Shown: positions 34,080 through 41,777 of the stretch, piece by piece
Position numbering within the stretch: position 1 is the stretch's first letter
Layout: every line of letters starts with the position of its first letter
DNA from: Oscillospiraceae bacterium
GTDB lineage: Bacteria > Bacillota > Clostridia > Oscillospirales > Oscillospiraceae
Reading direction: 5' to 3'
DNA length: 60,306 nucleotides
NCBI GenBank assembly: GCA_017445875.1
Contig: JAFSRZ010000032.1
Coordinates: 1-60,306 of the forward strand
Position numbers and translations under genes: made by a program
The notes under the pieces: model-generated
What the model saw: only the letters and a program-made list of their open reading frames with translations
The model's database searches: none
What the model was told of the DNA's origin: nothing

Positions 34080-34112
34080 GTTTCACCCCAGCCGCCCCGC
34101 GTGGGGCGGGAC
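34080..34112. repeat. CRISPR-repeat-like palindrome, copy E (diverged)
   Basis: A 33-base element starting GTTTCACCCCAGCCGCCCC and ending GGGGCGGGAC, with compensating changes in its stem relative to copies A to D. It lies between the PrsW and CYTH genes. Confidence 0.65.
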
Positions 34113-34126
34113 TTTGTTTCAAAACG

Positions 34127-34873
34127 TTATCGCAGTCCGCGGACAATGGGGCGGTCGGTTTCGGATTCGCGCTGGATAGTCCGCCACGCCGCCACGAACA
34201 TCAGCAGGACGAATATCACGAACAGTCCGGTAGCGAAGGCCGTGCCGGACATGGCACAGGCGTCATAGACGCCGTGCAGAACGACGGCTATCAGGTAGCC
34301 CGCCCACAGACTGAACAGGGCGCTGACATGGTGTCCGCGATTTTCACGGAGGCGCGCCCGTCCGTAGTACATGCCCATAAAGACCGAGAAAGACAGGTGT
34401 CCGGGAATGGCGAGTAATGCGCGGGGGAGTGCCACGGACAGCCCGTAGCCGAAAATATAGTAGACGTTCTCGAAGGCCGCGAACCCCAGCGACACAAACG
34501 CCGAATACACAACGCCGTCGAAGCGGTAATTAAAGGCGGGATGATTCCAAGTACGGTGTTTGAGGAAGAAGAACTTGACGCCTTCCTCCACGACGGCGAC
34601 GACCAAAAACGCCAACAGGATAGTATACAAGGGGTCGCCCTGATAGAGAAACTGTTTCAGTATCCACTCTCCGAGGCCTTCCAGAAAGCTGGCAATCAGC
34701 GCCGCCACGACGCCGGAGAGTATCAGCAGGAACAGCAGGCCGGGGGGTTCGGGTTCCACCACGTCGTGACAGTAGATGTAGTGGAGCAGGAACGCGGCGG
34801 GGAGAATGGCGGCAACAATGTAAATCAGCGCCACCGGCAGAACCGGCGATAGCGGGGGCAGTGTGAAAAACAA
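34127..34873 (-). CDS. PrsW-family intramembrane metalloprotease
   Basis: This 248-residue protein has about seven membrane segments and the PrsW motifs: VVEEGVKFFF (EExxK), FAAFENVYYI, PGHLSFSVFMG and LHGVYDACA. In Bacillus, PrsW cleaves an anti-sigma factor in response to envelope stress; the substrate here is unknown. The start codon is TTG at 34873 behind AAAGGAG, 19 bases after barstar. A copy of the palindromic repeat separates it from the CYTH gene. Confidence 0.88.
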   Translation of the reverse strand: MFFTLPPLSPVLPVALIYIVAAILPAAFLLHYIYCHDVVEPEPPGLLFLLILSGVVAALIASFLEGLGEWILKQFLYQGDPLYTILLAFLVVAVVEEGVKFFFLKHRTWNHPAFNYRFDGVVYSAFVSLGFAAFENVYYIFGYGLSVALPRALLAIPGHLSFSVFMGMYYGRARLRENRGHHVSALFSLWAGYLIAVVLHGVYDACAMSGTAFATGLFVIFVLLMFVAAWRTIQRESETDRPIVRGLR

Positions 34874-34892
34874 AAGTGTCTCCTTTCGGCGC

Positions 34893-35183
34893 TCAGACTT
34901 TATCCGAGCGCGATTCGAGCGTGACGCGGAAGTGTGGATTTTCGGCGGCGGCGTCGCGCAGGACGGAAATCAGTGTCCGGGCGTAACCGCCCAAGGCTTC
35001 CTCCAGCCGTCCGGGGTGCAGAAGGCGGAGTTCGGTATCCATTTTGGATTCCGTGAGGCAGTCGTAGAGCGCGTCGAGATTGCGTCCGTACCATGTGGGC
35101 AGGTTCAGGGCACGGATTAAGGCGTCGTGCAGTTCGTCGCGGTTGTGGATGTTGCCGCCCTCCATGACAGTAATCATCATCAT
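34893..35183 (-). CDS. Barstar-family ribonuclease inhibitor
   Basis: A 96-residue protein with the barstar pattern IHNRDELHDALIRALNLPTWYGRNLDALYDCL. Barstar blocks barnase-type ribonucleases in the cytoplasm by covering the active site with its second helix. It is encoded 24 bases after a barnase-like lipoprotein gene, so it is the matching immunity protein. The first ATG (35183) follows AGGAGG with seven bases between; two more in-frame ATGs follow at once. Confidence 0.9.
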   Translation of the reverse strand: MMMITVMEGGNIHNRDELHDALIRALNLPTWYGRNLDALYDCLTESKMDTELRLLHPGRLEEALGGYARTLISVLRDAAAENPHFRVTLESRSDKV

Positions 35184-35207
35184 GTTATGTCCTCCTGTTT
35201 CTGACGT

Positions 35208-35900
35208 TCACGGCGTCCCGTAAAGAAGCGTGAACGTGTTGTAATGGTCGCCGGTGTAGTAAATCAGGCCGTCGCCGGAAAATACAAGGCGTTCCGCGCC
35301 GCGGCTTTTCGCGCCTAACGTGTTGATGTCGCACTCGTGATATGACCTGTCAGCGGGGAGAAGTTTTTCGTAATTGCCGAACCGGTCGCCGCCGATACAC
35401 TTGCCGGGGGCGTACGGTTCCAGAGAACCGCCGCCCCAGCCAAGCGCTTTGGCCTCTTTTTTTGTGATAAAGTTGCCGGGGAGGTGTCCGAATACGTGCA
35501 GGTAGAGCGCCACGTCGTGTTTAGTGGTATACGCGCCGTCCTCCGTGATTTCGGCGGCGTCGTCCGGGGCGGGTTGTTCGTCCTCGTAGAACGGAACCGG
35601 GGGTATTTGTTCCGTCTCGCCGCCGTCGGTATACGTGTCGGGGGCGAACGTCTCCGGCTCGCCGCTGTCAGCGGGGAACACTTCCGGCTCCCAAGGGTCG
35701 GCGGACGTGTCGCCGGGGAATGTTTCCGGCTCCCAAGGGTCGTCGGACTCCGCCACGGTATTTTCGGACGCGGCGGCGGCGCGTACCATGTCGAGCAGGT
35801 TCGGCGACTCGGTCTGTTGCGTGTCGGGCGTACTCCCGCAGGCCGTCAGCGCGAACAGCGACACCAAAAGCAATAACCATATGCAAAGCCGTTTTTTCAT
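35208..35900 (-). CDS. Secreted barnase-like ribonuclease lipoprotein
   Basis: A 230-residue protein with a lipoprotein signal (LFALTAC, lipidated Cys near residue 21), a Pro/Glu/Asp-rich stalk carrying DPWEPETFP-type repeats, and a C-terminal barnase domain: HLPGNFITKKEAKALGWGGG, APGKCIGGDRFGNYE, HECDIN, AERLVFS and YTGDHYNTFTLLYG. The Glu, Arg and His that correspond to barnase Glu73, Arg87 and His102 are all present, so the RNase should be active at the cell surface. Barstar follows directly. The ATG at 35900 sits behind GGAGGTG. Confidence 0.9.
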   Translation of the reverse strand: MKKRLCIWLLLLVSLFALTACGSTPDTQQTESPNLLDMVRAAAASENTVAESDDPWEPETFPGDTSADPWEPEVFPADSGEPETFAPDTYTDGGETEQIPPVPFYEDEQPAPDDAAEITEDGAYTTKHDVALYLHVFGHLPGNFITKKEAKALGWGGGSLEPYAPGKCIGGDRFGNYEKLLPADRSYHECDINTLGAKSRGAERLVFSGDGLIYYTGDHYNTFTLLYGTP

Positions 35901-35972
35901 AGGCACACCTCCAATAACGCATGTCGCGCCTATCATAGCACACTTTCCGGGAAAAGAAAAGTCCCGATTGCG

Positions 35973-38177
35973 TCACACCGTCAGAAACTTTTCCCGCGAC
36001 TGTTCGGGCGATTCCGCGAACGCCCGGAGAAAGTCGAGCATTTCGGGCGCTTCCTGATTCACCAGTGACATGTACTGTTCCCGGATGTCGTCCAGAAACG
36101 CGGCGGTTTCGGGGTGCGCGTCACGGTACGCGGCTTCCCGCGTTTTCCGCAGAAGCAGGAACTCCCACAACAACGATTGATTCCCGCTCCGTAACAACTG
36201 CCGTTCGAGTAACATTCTGTGTTCCGCCATGCCCAGCGACAGCGCCAGAAACGCCGCTTTCCGCTCCTGACGCTCTTCCGGCGTCGCCGACAGATACATA
36301 TTTAAGAGGCCGTCCCACTCCTTTTCGTCCTCACTGTTCCAGTATTCGCCGACTAATTCCAGTTCCGCCGGGTTGAGTTTGTCGAACTCGATTTCCGTCC
36401 CGTTCAGGACGTTTTCCGCGACCTGTTTTGTAAGCTGATTCAAACGCGGCTCGGCGTCCTTGCCGTACGCCCACAGAAACGCCTCTACGGCGGCATTGCC
36501 GCGCCGTTTCGACACCCGTCCGCCGCTCCATTCCAGCGGATACGGCGGCGTCATGCCTCCGGCGTTCAGGGCTTGTGTCAGACGTTGCCGCACTACGCCC
36601 TCGTCAATCAACGCCTCCGCGCCGTACGCTACAAGTTCCTCATTGACGGCGGCGGCGTGTCCGGCGAGGAAAAACGCGATGTCCCGCTTGCGGAGATTCC
36701 GGTAGAAGTGCAACAGTCTTTCCGCCGCGAACGAGTCCACGGACAGTACCCCCGTCACGACGACAAGCGTTGTGTCGGGGCGTATCGCCGACAGCAACTC
36801 ATTTTCAAAGCCGTCAATCGTGGCGAAGAACAGCGGGCCGTTGAACTGATACAGCACAGTATTTTGTATCGGGCGGGCGTGAGGGGTCTTTTTGAGGTCA
36901 AAGAAACCCTCGTGACCCTCCATGCAGCCCAGAAAATAACTCGGCTGCGCGGACGCCTCCATGGTAAACGACGCGAACGACAGCACCACGCCCACAAGGA
37001 CGCCTTCCGCAAGTCCCAGCATTTCCGCCGCGAACGCCGCCGCGAAAATCATAAAATTGGCGCGGTCGAGTTTCCAGAAACGTGCGGCAAGGTCGAACTC
37101 TAAAATTGTACCCAGAGACCCGATGACAATGCCCGTCAGCACCGGAACAGGCAGATACGACAGAAGCGGCGTACCGCACAGCAGAAAGAGCGTCATAGTG
37201 ACGGACGCCGAAACGCTCATCCACTGGCTCCCGACGCCTAATTTGTTGGCGCGGTTGCTCCGCGACAGGCTCCCGATAACCGGACTGCTTCCGAACAGCG
37301 CCGCCGCAAGATTGCCTGCGCCGTACGCTAACATTTCGCGTTGTTTGTCGACGCGTTCCCCGTGGTGCCGGGCGAACTCGCCCGTAGATACCAGCGTTTC
37401 CGCCGCGATAACCAGCGCCACGGCAAGCGAATCAACAATAATTTCCTCGGTGTGGTGGGACAGGCACGACCATTCCGGCACAATCAGCGGGGGCAGTCCG
37501 GCGGGGATACTCCCCACAAGCGCGACGCCGTAGCGGTCAAAGTGAAAGACCGCGTTTGCCGCGATACCCAGTATCATCATGACCACGGACATACTGACTT
37601 TCGTCTGACGCCGCCCCGCTAAAATGACCAGTATTGTCACGGCACCCAGCGCGAACGACAGCGCGTGAAAATTCGCGGTTTCGCGGAACAGGTGCGCCAG
37701 CAGAACGGGGGCGCGTCCGCGTGTGACGGTGCCGCCGAACAGCCGCGGGAACTGCGTCAAAATGACAACGGTTGCAATGCCCGTCACGCACCCGCCCAAT
37801 ACGGATTCCGACACAAATTTTGAGAATCTCCCGCCGCCCAGTAACCAGAACAGCGTCAGCCACAGTCCGACAAGGCACGTAATGACAGCCATGACGGCGG
37901 GGGCGTCTGGACTTCCGGGGGTGACGCCCAATTCGGGCAGAAGTGTCGCCACGAGCGCGGCGGGGGCGGCGTCGACCCCGAACACGATACGCGGCGAACT
38001 CGTCAGCAGACTGTACGCCAGCAAGGGCAACAGGGAACCATAGAGGCCGTACTGCGGGGGCAGTCCGGCGACCTGCGCGTAGCCCATGGAAAGCGGTATC
38101 GAGAGCAACGCAATAATGACGCCGATTCCGAGGTCACGCACGAGGGCGCGGCGGTCTCGCGTGTGAAACTGTTCCAT
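35973..38177 (-). CDS. SulP-family anion transporter with STAS domain and long C-terminal extension
   Basis: This 734-residue protein has a SulP membrane core (about residues 15-410) with LSIPLSMGYAQVAGLPPQYGLYGSLLP and FGSSPVIGSLSRS, then a STAS domain (about 440-540) with LYQFNGPLFFATIDGFEN. SulP proteins move sulfate, bicarbonate or dicarboxylates; the substrate is not predictable here. A further 190 residues, rich in Glu and helical, follow the STAS domain and are unusual. It starts behind GAGAGGAGG. Confidence 0.88.
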   Translation of the reverse strand: MEQFHTRDRRALVRDLGIGVIIALLSIPLSMGYAQVAGLPPQYGLYGSLLPLLAYSLLTSSPRIVFGVDAAPAALVATLLPELGVTPGSPDAPAVMAVITCLVGLWLTLFWLLGGGRFSKFVSESVLGGCVTGIATVVILTQFPRLFGGTVTRGRAPVLLAHLFRETANFHALSFALGAVTILVILAGRRQTKVSMSVVMMILGIAANAVFHFDRYGVALVGSIPAGLPPLIVPEWSCLSHHTEEIIVDSLAVALVIAAETLVSTGEFARHHGERVDKQREMLAYGAGNLAAALFGSSPVIGSLSRSNRANKLGVGSQWMSVSASVTMTLFLLCGTPLLSYLPVPVLTGIVIGSLGTILEFDLAARFWKLDRANFMIFAAAFAAEMLGLAEGVLVGVVLSFASFTMEASAQPSYFLGCMEGHEGFFDLKKTPHARPIQNTVLYQFNGPLFFATIDGFENELLSAIRPDTTLVVVTGVLSVDSFAAERLLHFYRNLRKRDIAFFLAGHAAAVNEELVAYGAEALIDEGVVRQRLTQALNAGGMTPPYPLEWSGGRVSKRRGNAAVEAFLWAYGKDAEPRLNQLTKQVAENVLNGTEIEFDKLNPAELELVGEYWNSEDEKEWDGLLNMYLSATPEERQERKAAFLALSLGMAEHRMLLERQLLRSGNQSLLWEFLLLRKTREAAYRDAHPETAAFLDDIREQYMSLVNQEAPEMLDFLRAFAESPEQSREKFLTV

Positions 38178-38203
38178 GTAAAAAGCCTCCTCTCAAATGT
38201 ACA

Positions 38204-38227
38204 CCCTCTCCCGTTGCCGGGAGAGGG
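38204..38227. terminator. Hairpin between the BspA-like and SulP genes
   Basis: CCCTCTCCCG and CGGGAGAGGG pair perfectly around a four-base loop. No T-run follows on the minus strand, so it is a weak terminator or a processing hairpin. Confidence 0.5.
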
Positions 38228-38233
38228 CAACTG

Positions 38234-39715
38234 TCAGCCGATTTTAGCCGCGAAGGGGTCACACAGGGGGCGGTACTGGTTATCGAACAGCGCGACACGG
38301 GCGGCTTGCGCGTTCGGAAACAGTCCGACTTCCACTTTTTCGGCGCTGGCTTGCACGTCCCGGAAATTCACGGACATAAATTGTCCGTTGGCGTCGAAGT
38401 ACGAGACAGCCACGGTCACGGCGTCCCGGTTGGTCAGCGTAACGGACAGCATTCCGGCGGCTTTATCCGGCGTGACAGCGGTTATCGCGTACGCGCCGGG
38501 AGTGGGCGCGGGAGCGGGGTCTTTGGCGGTAAAGTAGCCGGGAGCGTCCGCCGTGTCAATCCGGGCGTATGTGGCGTCAATGTGCGTCTCATCGTACTTT
38601 GTCCCGTTGCCGCCGACAAGCGCCGTGGAATTGATAAACATTTCTGTGCTTTCCGTCACGGCGGCGGTCGTGAATTTGTCGGAAACATAGATGGTTTCGA
38701 GTTTGGGGTTGCTGGCAAACATATATCTCATGTCCGTAACGTTGGAAGTATCAAAGTTTGACACATCCAGCGTTGTCAGGCGTTGGCAGGCGTTGAACAT
38801 CGCACGCATATTTTTGGCGTTGGAGGTATCAAAGCCGGACACATCCAGCGACTTCAGCCCCGCGCAGGAACAGAACATATAGCATAAATCTTCTGATTTG
38901 GAGACATCGAAATGAGACACATCCAAGACGGTCACTCTGCTACAGCCGTTAAACATCCATGAAAGATTCGTAACATTGGAGGTATCCCAGCCGGACACAT
39001 CAATTACCGCCAGAGTGGAACATCTTTGAAACATTGCATTCATGTTCGTGACTTTGGAAGTGTCCCAGCGGGACACGTCCAGTGTCGCCAGTCTGTCACA
39101 GGCACTGAACGCGAAAAACATATTGGTGACATTGGAGGTGTCCCAGCCGGACACATCCAGCGCCGTCAGCCACGAACAGCCGGAAAAAATACCCGACATG
39201 TTTGTGACATTAGAAGTGTCCCAGCCGGACACGTCCAGCGTTGTCAATTCGCCACAATGACTGAACATTTCATTCATATCTGTGACATTGGATGTGTTGA
39301 AGGCGGACACGTCTACCTCTGCCAGCACGCCGCAACCGGAAAACATACGCGCCATACTTGTAACATTAGAGGTGTCCAGATTTTGGATATTGTCCACGCG
39401 TTCCAAGTTCGAGAAGTTATGAAACCAAAACGCCGTAGAGTTTACACGGACAGTATCCGCGAAGGATACAACATGGATAGATTCCCGTTCATTGTACCAC
39501 GGGGCGGGGGAGTTCAGATGATAAATGTCTGTTGGACTGATTGGGTACATTCCTTTGAGGGCGCGTCCGGATTCGGGGGTGTTGCTGTTCTGGAAAACAA
39601 GTGTGCCGTCGTCGTACAGAAACGCGTAGACCGTGCCGCCGTCCGCCCCGAAGGCGGACAGCGACAGGGCAAGCGCCATCAGCACAGCCAACGCCAGTGC
39701 CGATATCTTGCGCAT
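38234..39715 (-). CDS. Secreted BspA-like repeat protein (DUF285 repeats)
   Basis: A 493-residue exported protein with a clear signal peptide (LALAVLMALALSLSAFGADG). Residues 110-350 contain about nine 26-residue DUF285 units of the type LTTLDVSGWDTSNVTNMSGMF, which form an LRR-like solenoid. The final 100 residues form a beta-rich domain. No LPxTG or membrane anchor is evident, so the protein may be released or held by other means. Such proteins mediate binding to host or plant surfaces. Unlike the two cytosolic LRR proteins nearby, this one carries an export signal. Confidence 0.88.
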   Translation of the reverse strand: MRKISALALAVLMALALSLSAFGADGGTVYAFLYDDGTLVFQNSNTPESGRALKGMYPISPTDIYHLNSPAPWYNERESIHVVSFADTVRVNSTAFWFHNFSNLERVDNIQNLDTSNVTSMARMFSGCGVLAEVDVSAFNTSNVTDMNEMFSHCGELTTLDVSGWDTSNVTNMSGIFSGCSWLTALDVSGWDTSNVTNMFFAFSACDRLATLDVSRWDTSKVTNMNAMFQRCSTLAVIDVSGWDTSNVTNLSWMFNGCSRVTVLDVSHFDVSKSEDLCYMFCSCAGLKSLDVSGFDTSNAKNMRAMFNACQRLTTLDVSNFDTSNVTDMRYMFASNPKLETIYVSDKFTTAAVTESTEMFINSTALVGGNGTKYDETHIDATYARIDTADAPGYFTAKDPAPAPTPGAYAITAVTPDKAAGMLSVTLTNRDAVTVAVSYFDANGQFMSVNFRDVQASAEKVEVGLFPNAQAARVALFDNQYRPLCDPFAAKIG

Positions 39716-39733
39716 ACAGATTCCCTCCCGTGC

Positions 39734-40999
39734 TTAAATGTCCATTTTGCGCTTGCCGCCGAGGAAATAGGGCAGTTCCTTTCCCTCTTTTTTCCAGTGC
39801 GTGTACTCCGAAATGGCGGCAAAGAGTACGTCGCCGGACGAGTTGAGCATAGTTTCCACGCTGTCCTGAATGACGCCGATAATGAAGCCCACGCCCACGA
39901 CCTGCATGGCGACATCGTTGGAAATCTCGAACAGCGAACAGGCCATAGGAATCAGCAGTAAGGAGCCGCCCGCGACGCCCGACGCTCCGCACGCCGCCAT
40001 AGTCGCCAGCAGACTGAGTATCAGCGCGGAGGGGAAGTCGACGGCGATTCCGACCGTATTCGCGGCGGCAAGGGTCATGACGGAGATAGTGACGGCGGCG
40101 CCGTCCATGTTGATAGTCGCGCCGAGCGGGATGGACACGGAATACGTTTCGCGGTCAAGTCCGAGGCGTTCGCACAGCGCCATATTGACGGGGATGTTTG
40201 CGGCGGAACTGCGCGTGAAAAACGCCGTGATACCGCTTTCGCGGAGGCACCGGAACACGAGCGGATAGGGATTCCGGCGCAGGCATACAAACGCTATGAG
40301 CGGGTCGACAACGAGTGCCACGAACGCCATACAGCCCACAAGCAACACCAACAGTTTGCCGTAGGTCGTGAAAATGCCGAGGCCGTTTGTGGAGACCGTG
40401 TTAAAGACAAGTCCCATAATGCCGAACGGGGCAAGGTTGATAATCCAGCGCACGACTTGCGACACGGCGTCGGAGAGGTTCGACAGCACCGCCTTTGTCG
40501 CTTCGGTCGCCACGCTTTTGAGTGCCAGTCCGACGACGACCGCCCAGAGCAGGATTCCGATATAGTTCGCGTTCACGAGCGACGCCACGGGGTTTGCTAC
40601 AATGTTCATGAGCAGATTGTGTACGACTTCGCCGATACCGGACGGCGCGGAGGTCACGTCGGGGATATCGGCTAAGGCGAGTGTCTGCGGGAACAGGTAA
40701 CTGCCCACGACGCCAGTCAGCGCGGCTAAGAACGTACTGACGACGTACAGTACCAGCACGAGACCGAAACGGCGGTTCATGCCCTTGGAACTCTGCACTA
40801 ACGCGCTCATAATCAGCACAAAGACCAGAATGGGGGCAATGGCCTTCAACGCGCCGACGAACAAATCACCGAACATCGACAGCCACGACGCCCCCGGCAC
40901 AGCCAAGCCGAGTACCGCGCCGATAATCAGTCCGGCGGCGATACGGAGTATCAGACTGTATTCGTTGTAGCGCTTCACCAGTTGTTTGATAGTTTTCAT
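39734..40999 (-). CDS. sstT: Serine/threonine:Na+ symporter SstT
   Basis: This 421-residue dicarboxylate/amino-acid:cation symporter family protein has eight or more membrane segments. The re-entrant loop and substrate site appear as AFFTRSSAANIPVNM and SIPLGATINMDGAAVT, and the late motif ACGASGVAGGSLLLIPMA identifies the SstT branch, which imports serine and threonine with sodium. I place the start at 40999 behind AAAGGAGAC; a longer open frame upstream runs through the 35-base repeats and is not credible. Confidence 0.93.
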   Translation of the reverse strand: MKTIKQLVKRYNEYSLILRIAAGLIIGAVLGLAVPGASWLSMFGDLFVGALKAIAPILVFVLIMSALVQSSKGMNRRFGLVLVLYVVSTFLAALTGVVGSYLFPQTLALADIPDVTSAPSGIGEVVHNLLMNIVANPVASLVNANYIGILLWAVVVGLALKSVATEATKAVLSNLSDAVSQVVRWIINLAPFGIMGLVFNTVSTNGLGIFTTYGKLLVLLVGCMAFVALVVDPLIAFVCLRRNPYPLVFRCLRESGITAFFTRSSAANIPVNMALCERLGLDRETYSVSIPLGATINMDGAAVTISVMTLAAANTVGIAVDFPSALILSLLATMAACGASGVAGGSLLLIPMACSLFEISNDVAMQVVGVGFIIGVIQDSVETMLNSSGDVLFAAISEYTHWKKEGKELPYFLGGKRKMDI

Positions 41000-41032
41000 G
41001 AAGTGTCTCCTTTGTTTCTTTGCAGGGCTTGC

Positions 41033-41102
41033 GCGGAGAGCGCCGCGCAAGCCTGTTGTGTGACTGTGCGGAGAGCGCCGCGCAAGCCTGTTGTGTGACT
41101 GT
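41033..41102. repeat. 35-bp perfect tandem repeat with hairpin
   Basis: The unit starting GCGGAGAGCGCCGCGCAAGC occurs twice without mismatch (41033-41067, 41068-41102). The first copy together with the bases before it forms the stem GCTTGCGCGG/CCGCGCAAGC. It lies in the gap between the GtrA-like and SstT genes. Confidence 0.95.
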
Positions 41103-41115
41103 GCGGGAGATGATA

Positions 41116-41703
41116 TTATTTCGCGGTTTGAGGCACCTTTTCGCCCCAGCCGGGGGAAAAGATAGTCTTGTCCACGGCGAAAATAATCACCATAGCGACG
41201 CCGCCCGTGACAACCGTTGTGACAATGCTTTGCACGGTATTTCGGAGTGCGGGATTGGGAATCAGGGCGAGGGCAACGGGATTCCAAACGCACGTGAACA
41301 GGTTCATAACCAGAAACACAACGACAGTCGCCGCCAGATGTGCGAGAATCTGCGGCGGGAGCGGGCCGTGACTGCGGAAGGTCACATTCCGCTGCAAGGG
41401 GAAGTTGATACACTCCCCGAAGAAAATCGCGGTCAGGTTGGCGAGTGTAAAGGCGAGTCCGCCGGCGGCGAGGTCATTGCCCACGATGGCAAGGCTGAAA
41501 TCCACGCCGAACAGGGAGACGGAAATACCCGGCCACAGCCATTCAGTATCGCCGACCATGCCCCGGTACATGCCCGGCAGGAAAATCAGCAACAGCGCCT
41601 TGATACCCGTGACAACGTAACTGAAAATGAGAAACAGTCCGCCCTCCCGAATCCACTGGGCGGCGGCGGGGTGTTTCTCAACGAAATCATTCCACCACTT
41701 CAT
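41116..41703 (-). CDS. GtrA-like membrane protein
   Basis: A 195-residue protein with four hydrophobic segments. The stretch ANLTAIFFGECINFPLQRNVTFRS resembles the GtrA signature, a family linked to flipping or handling lipid-linked sugars. It follows the GH3 glycosidase gene on the same strand, across a hairpin, with its own AAAGGAGG site. The substrate is unknown and the family call is moderate. Confidence 0.65.
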   Translation of the reverse strand: MKWWNDFVEKHPAAAQWIREGGLFLIFSYVVTGIKALLLIFLPGMYRGMVGDTEWLWPGISVSLFGVDFSLAIVGNDLAAGGLAFTLANLTAIFFGECINFPLQRNVTFRSHGPLPPQILAHLAATVVVFLVMNLFTCVWNPVALALIPNPALRNTVQSIVTTVVTGGVAMVIIFAVDKTIFSPGWGEKVPQTAK

Positions 41704-41733
41704 AATGAAAGAGTGCCTCCTTTATGTCACATT

Positions 41734-41763
41734 GTCCCACCCGGCGGAAGCGTCGCCGGGCGG
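41734..41763. terminator. Hairpin between GH3 and GtrA-like genes
   Basis: On the minus strand TCCCGCCCGGCG can pair with CGCCGGGTGGGA around a short loop. Without a T-run it may attenuate or protect rather than terminate. Confidence 0.45.
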
Positions 41764-41777
41764 GAACAAAGTAGCGC

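Noticed and set aside
39734-41413. SstT extended by 138 residues at the N-terminus
   Set aside because: The extra part reads through the 35-base tandem repeat and into the GtrA-like gene; a strong ribosome site supports the ATG at 40999.
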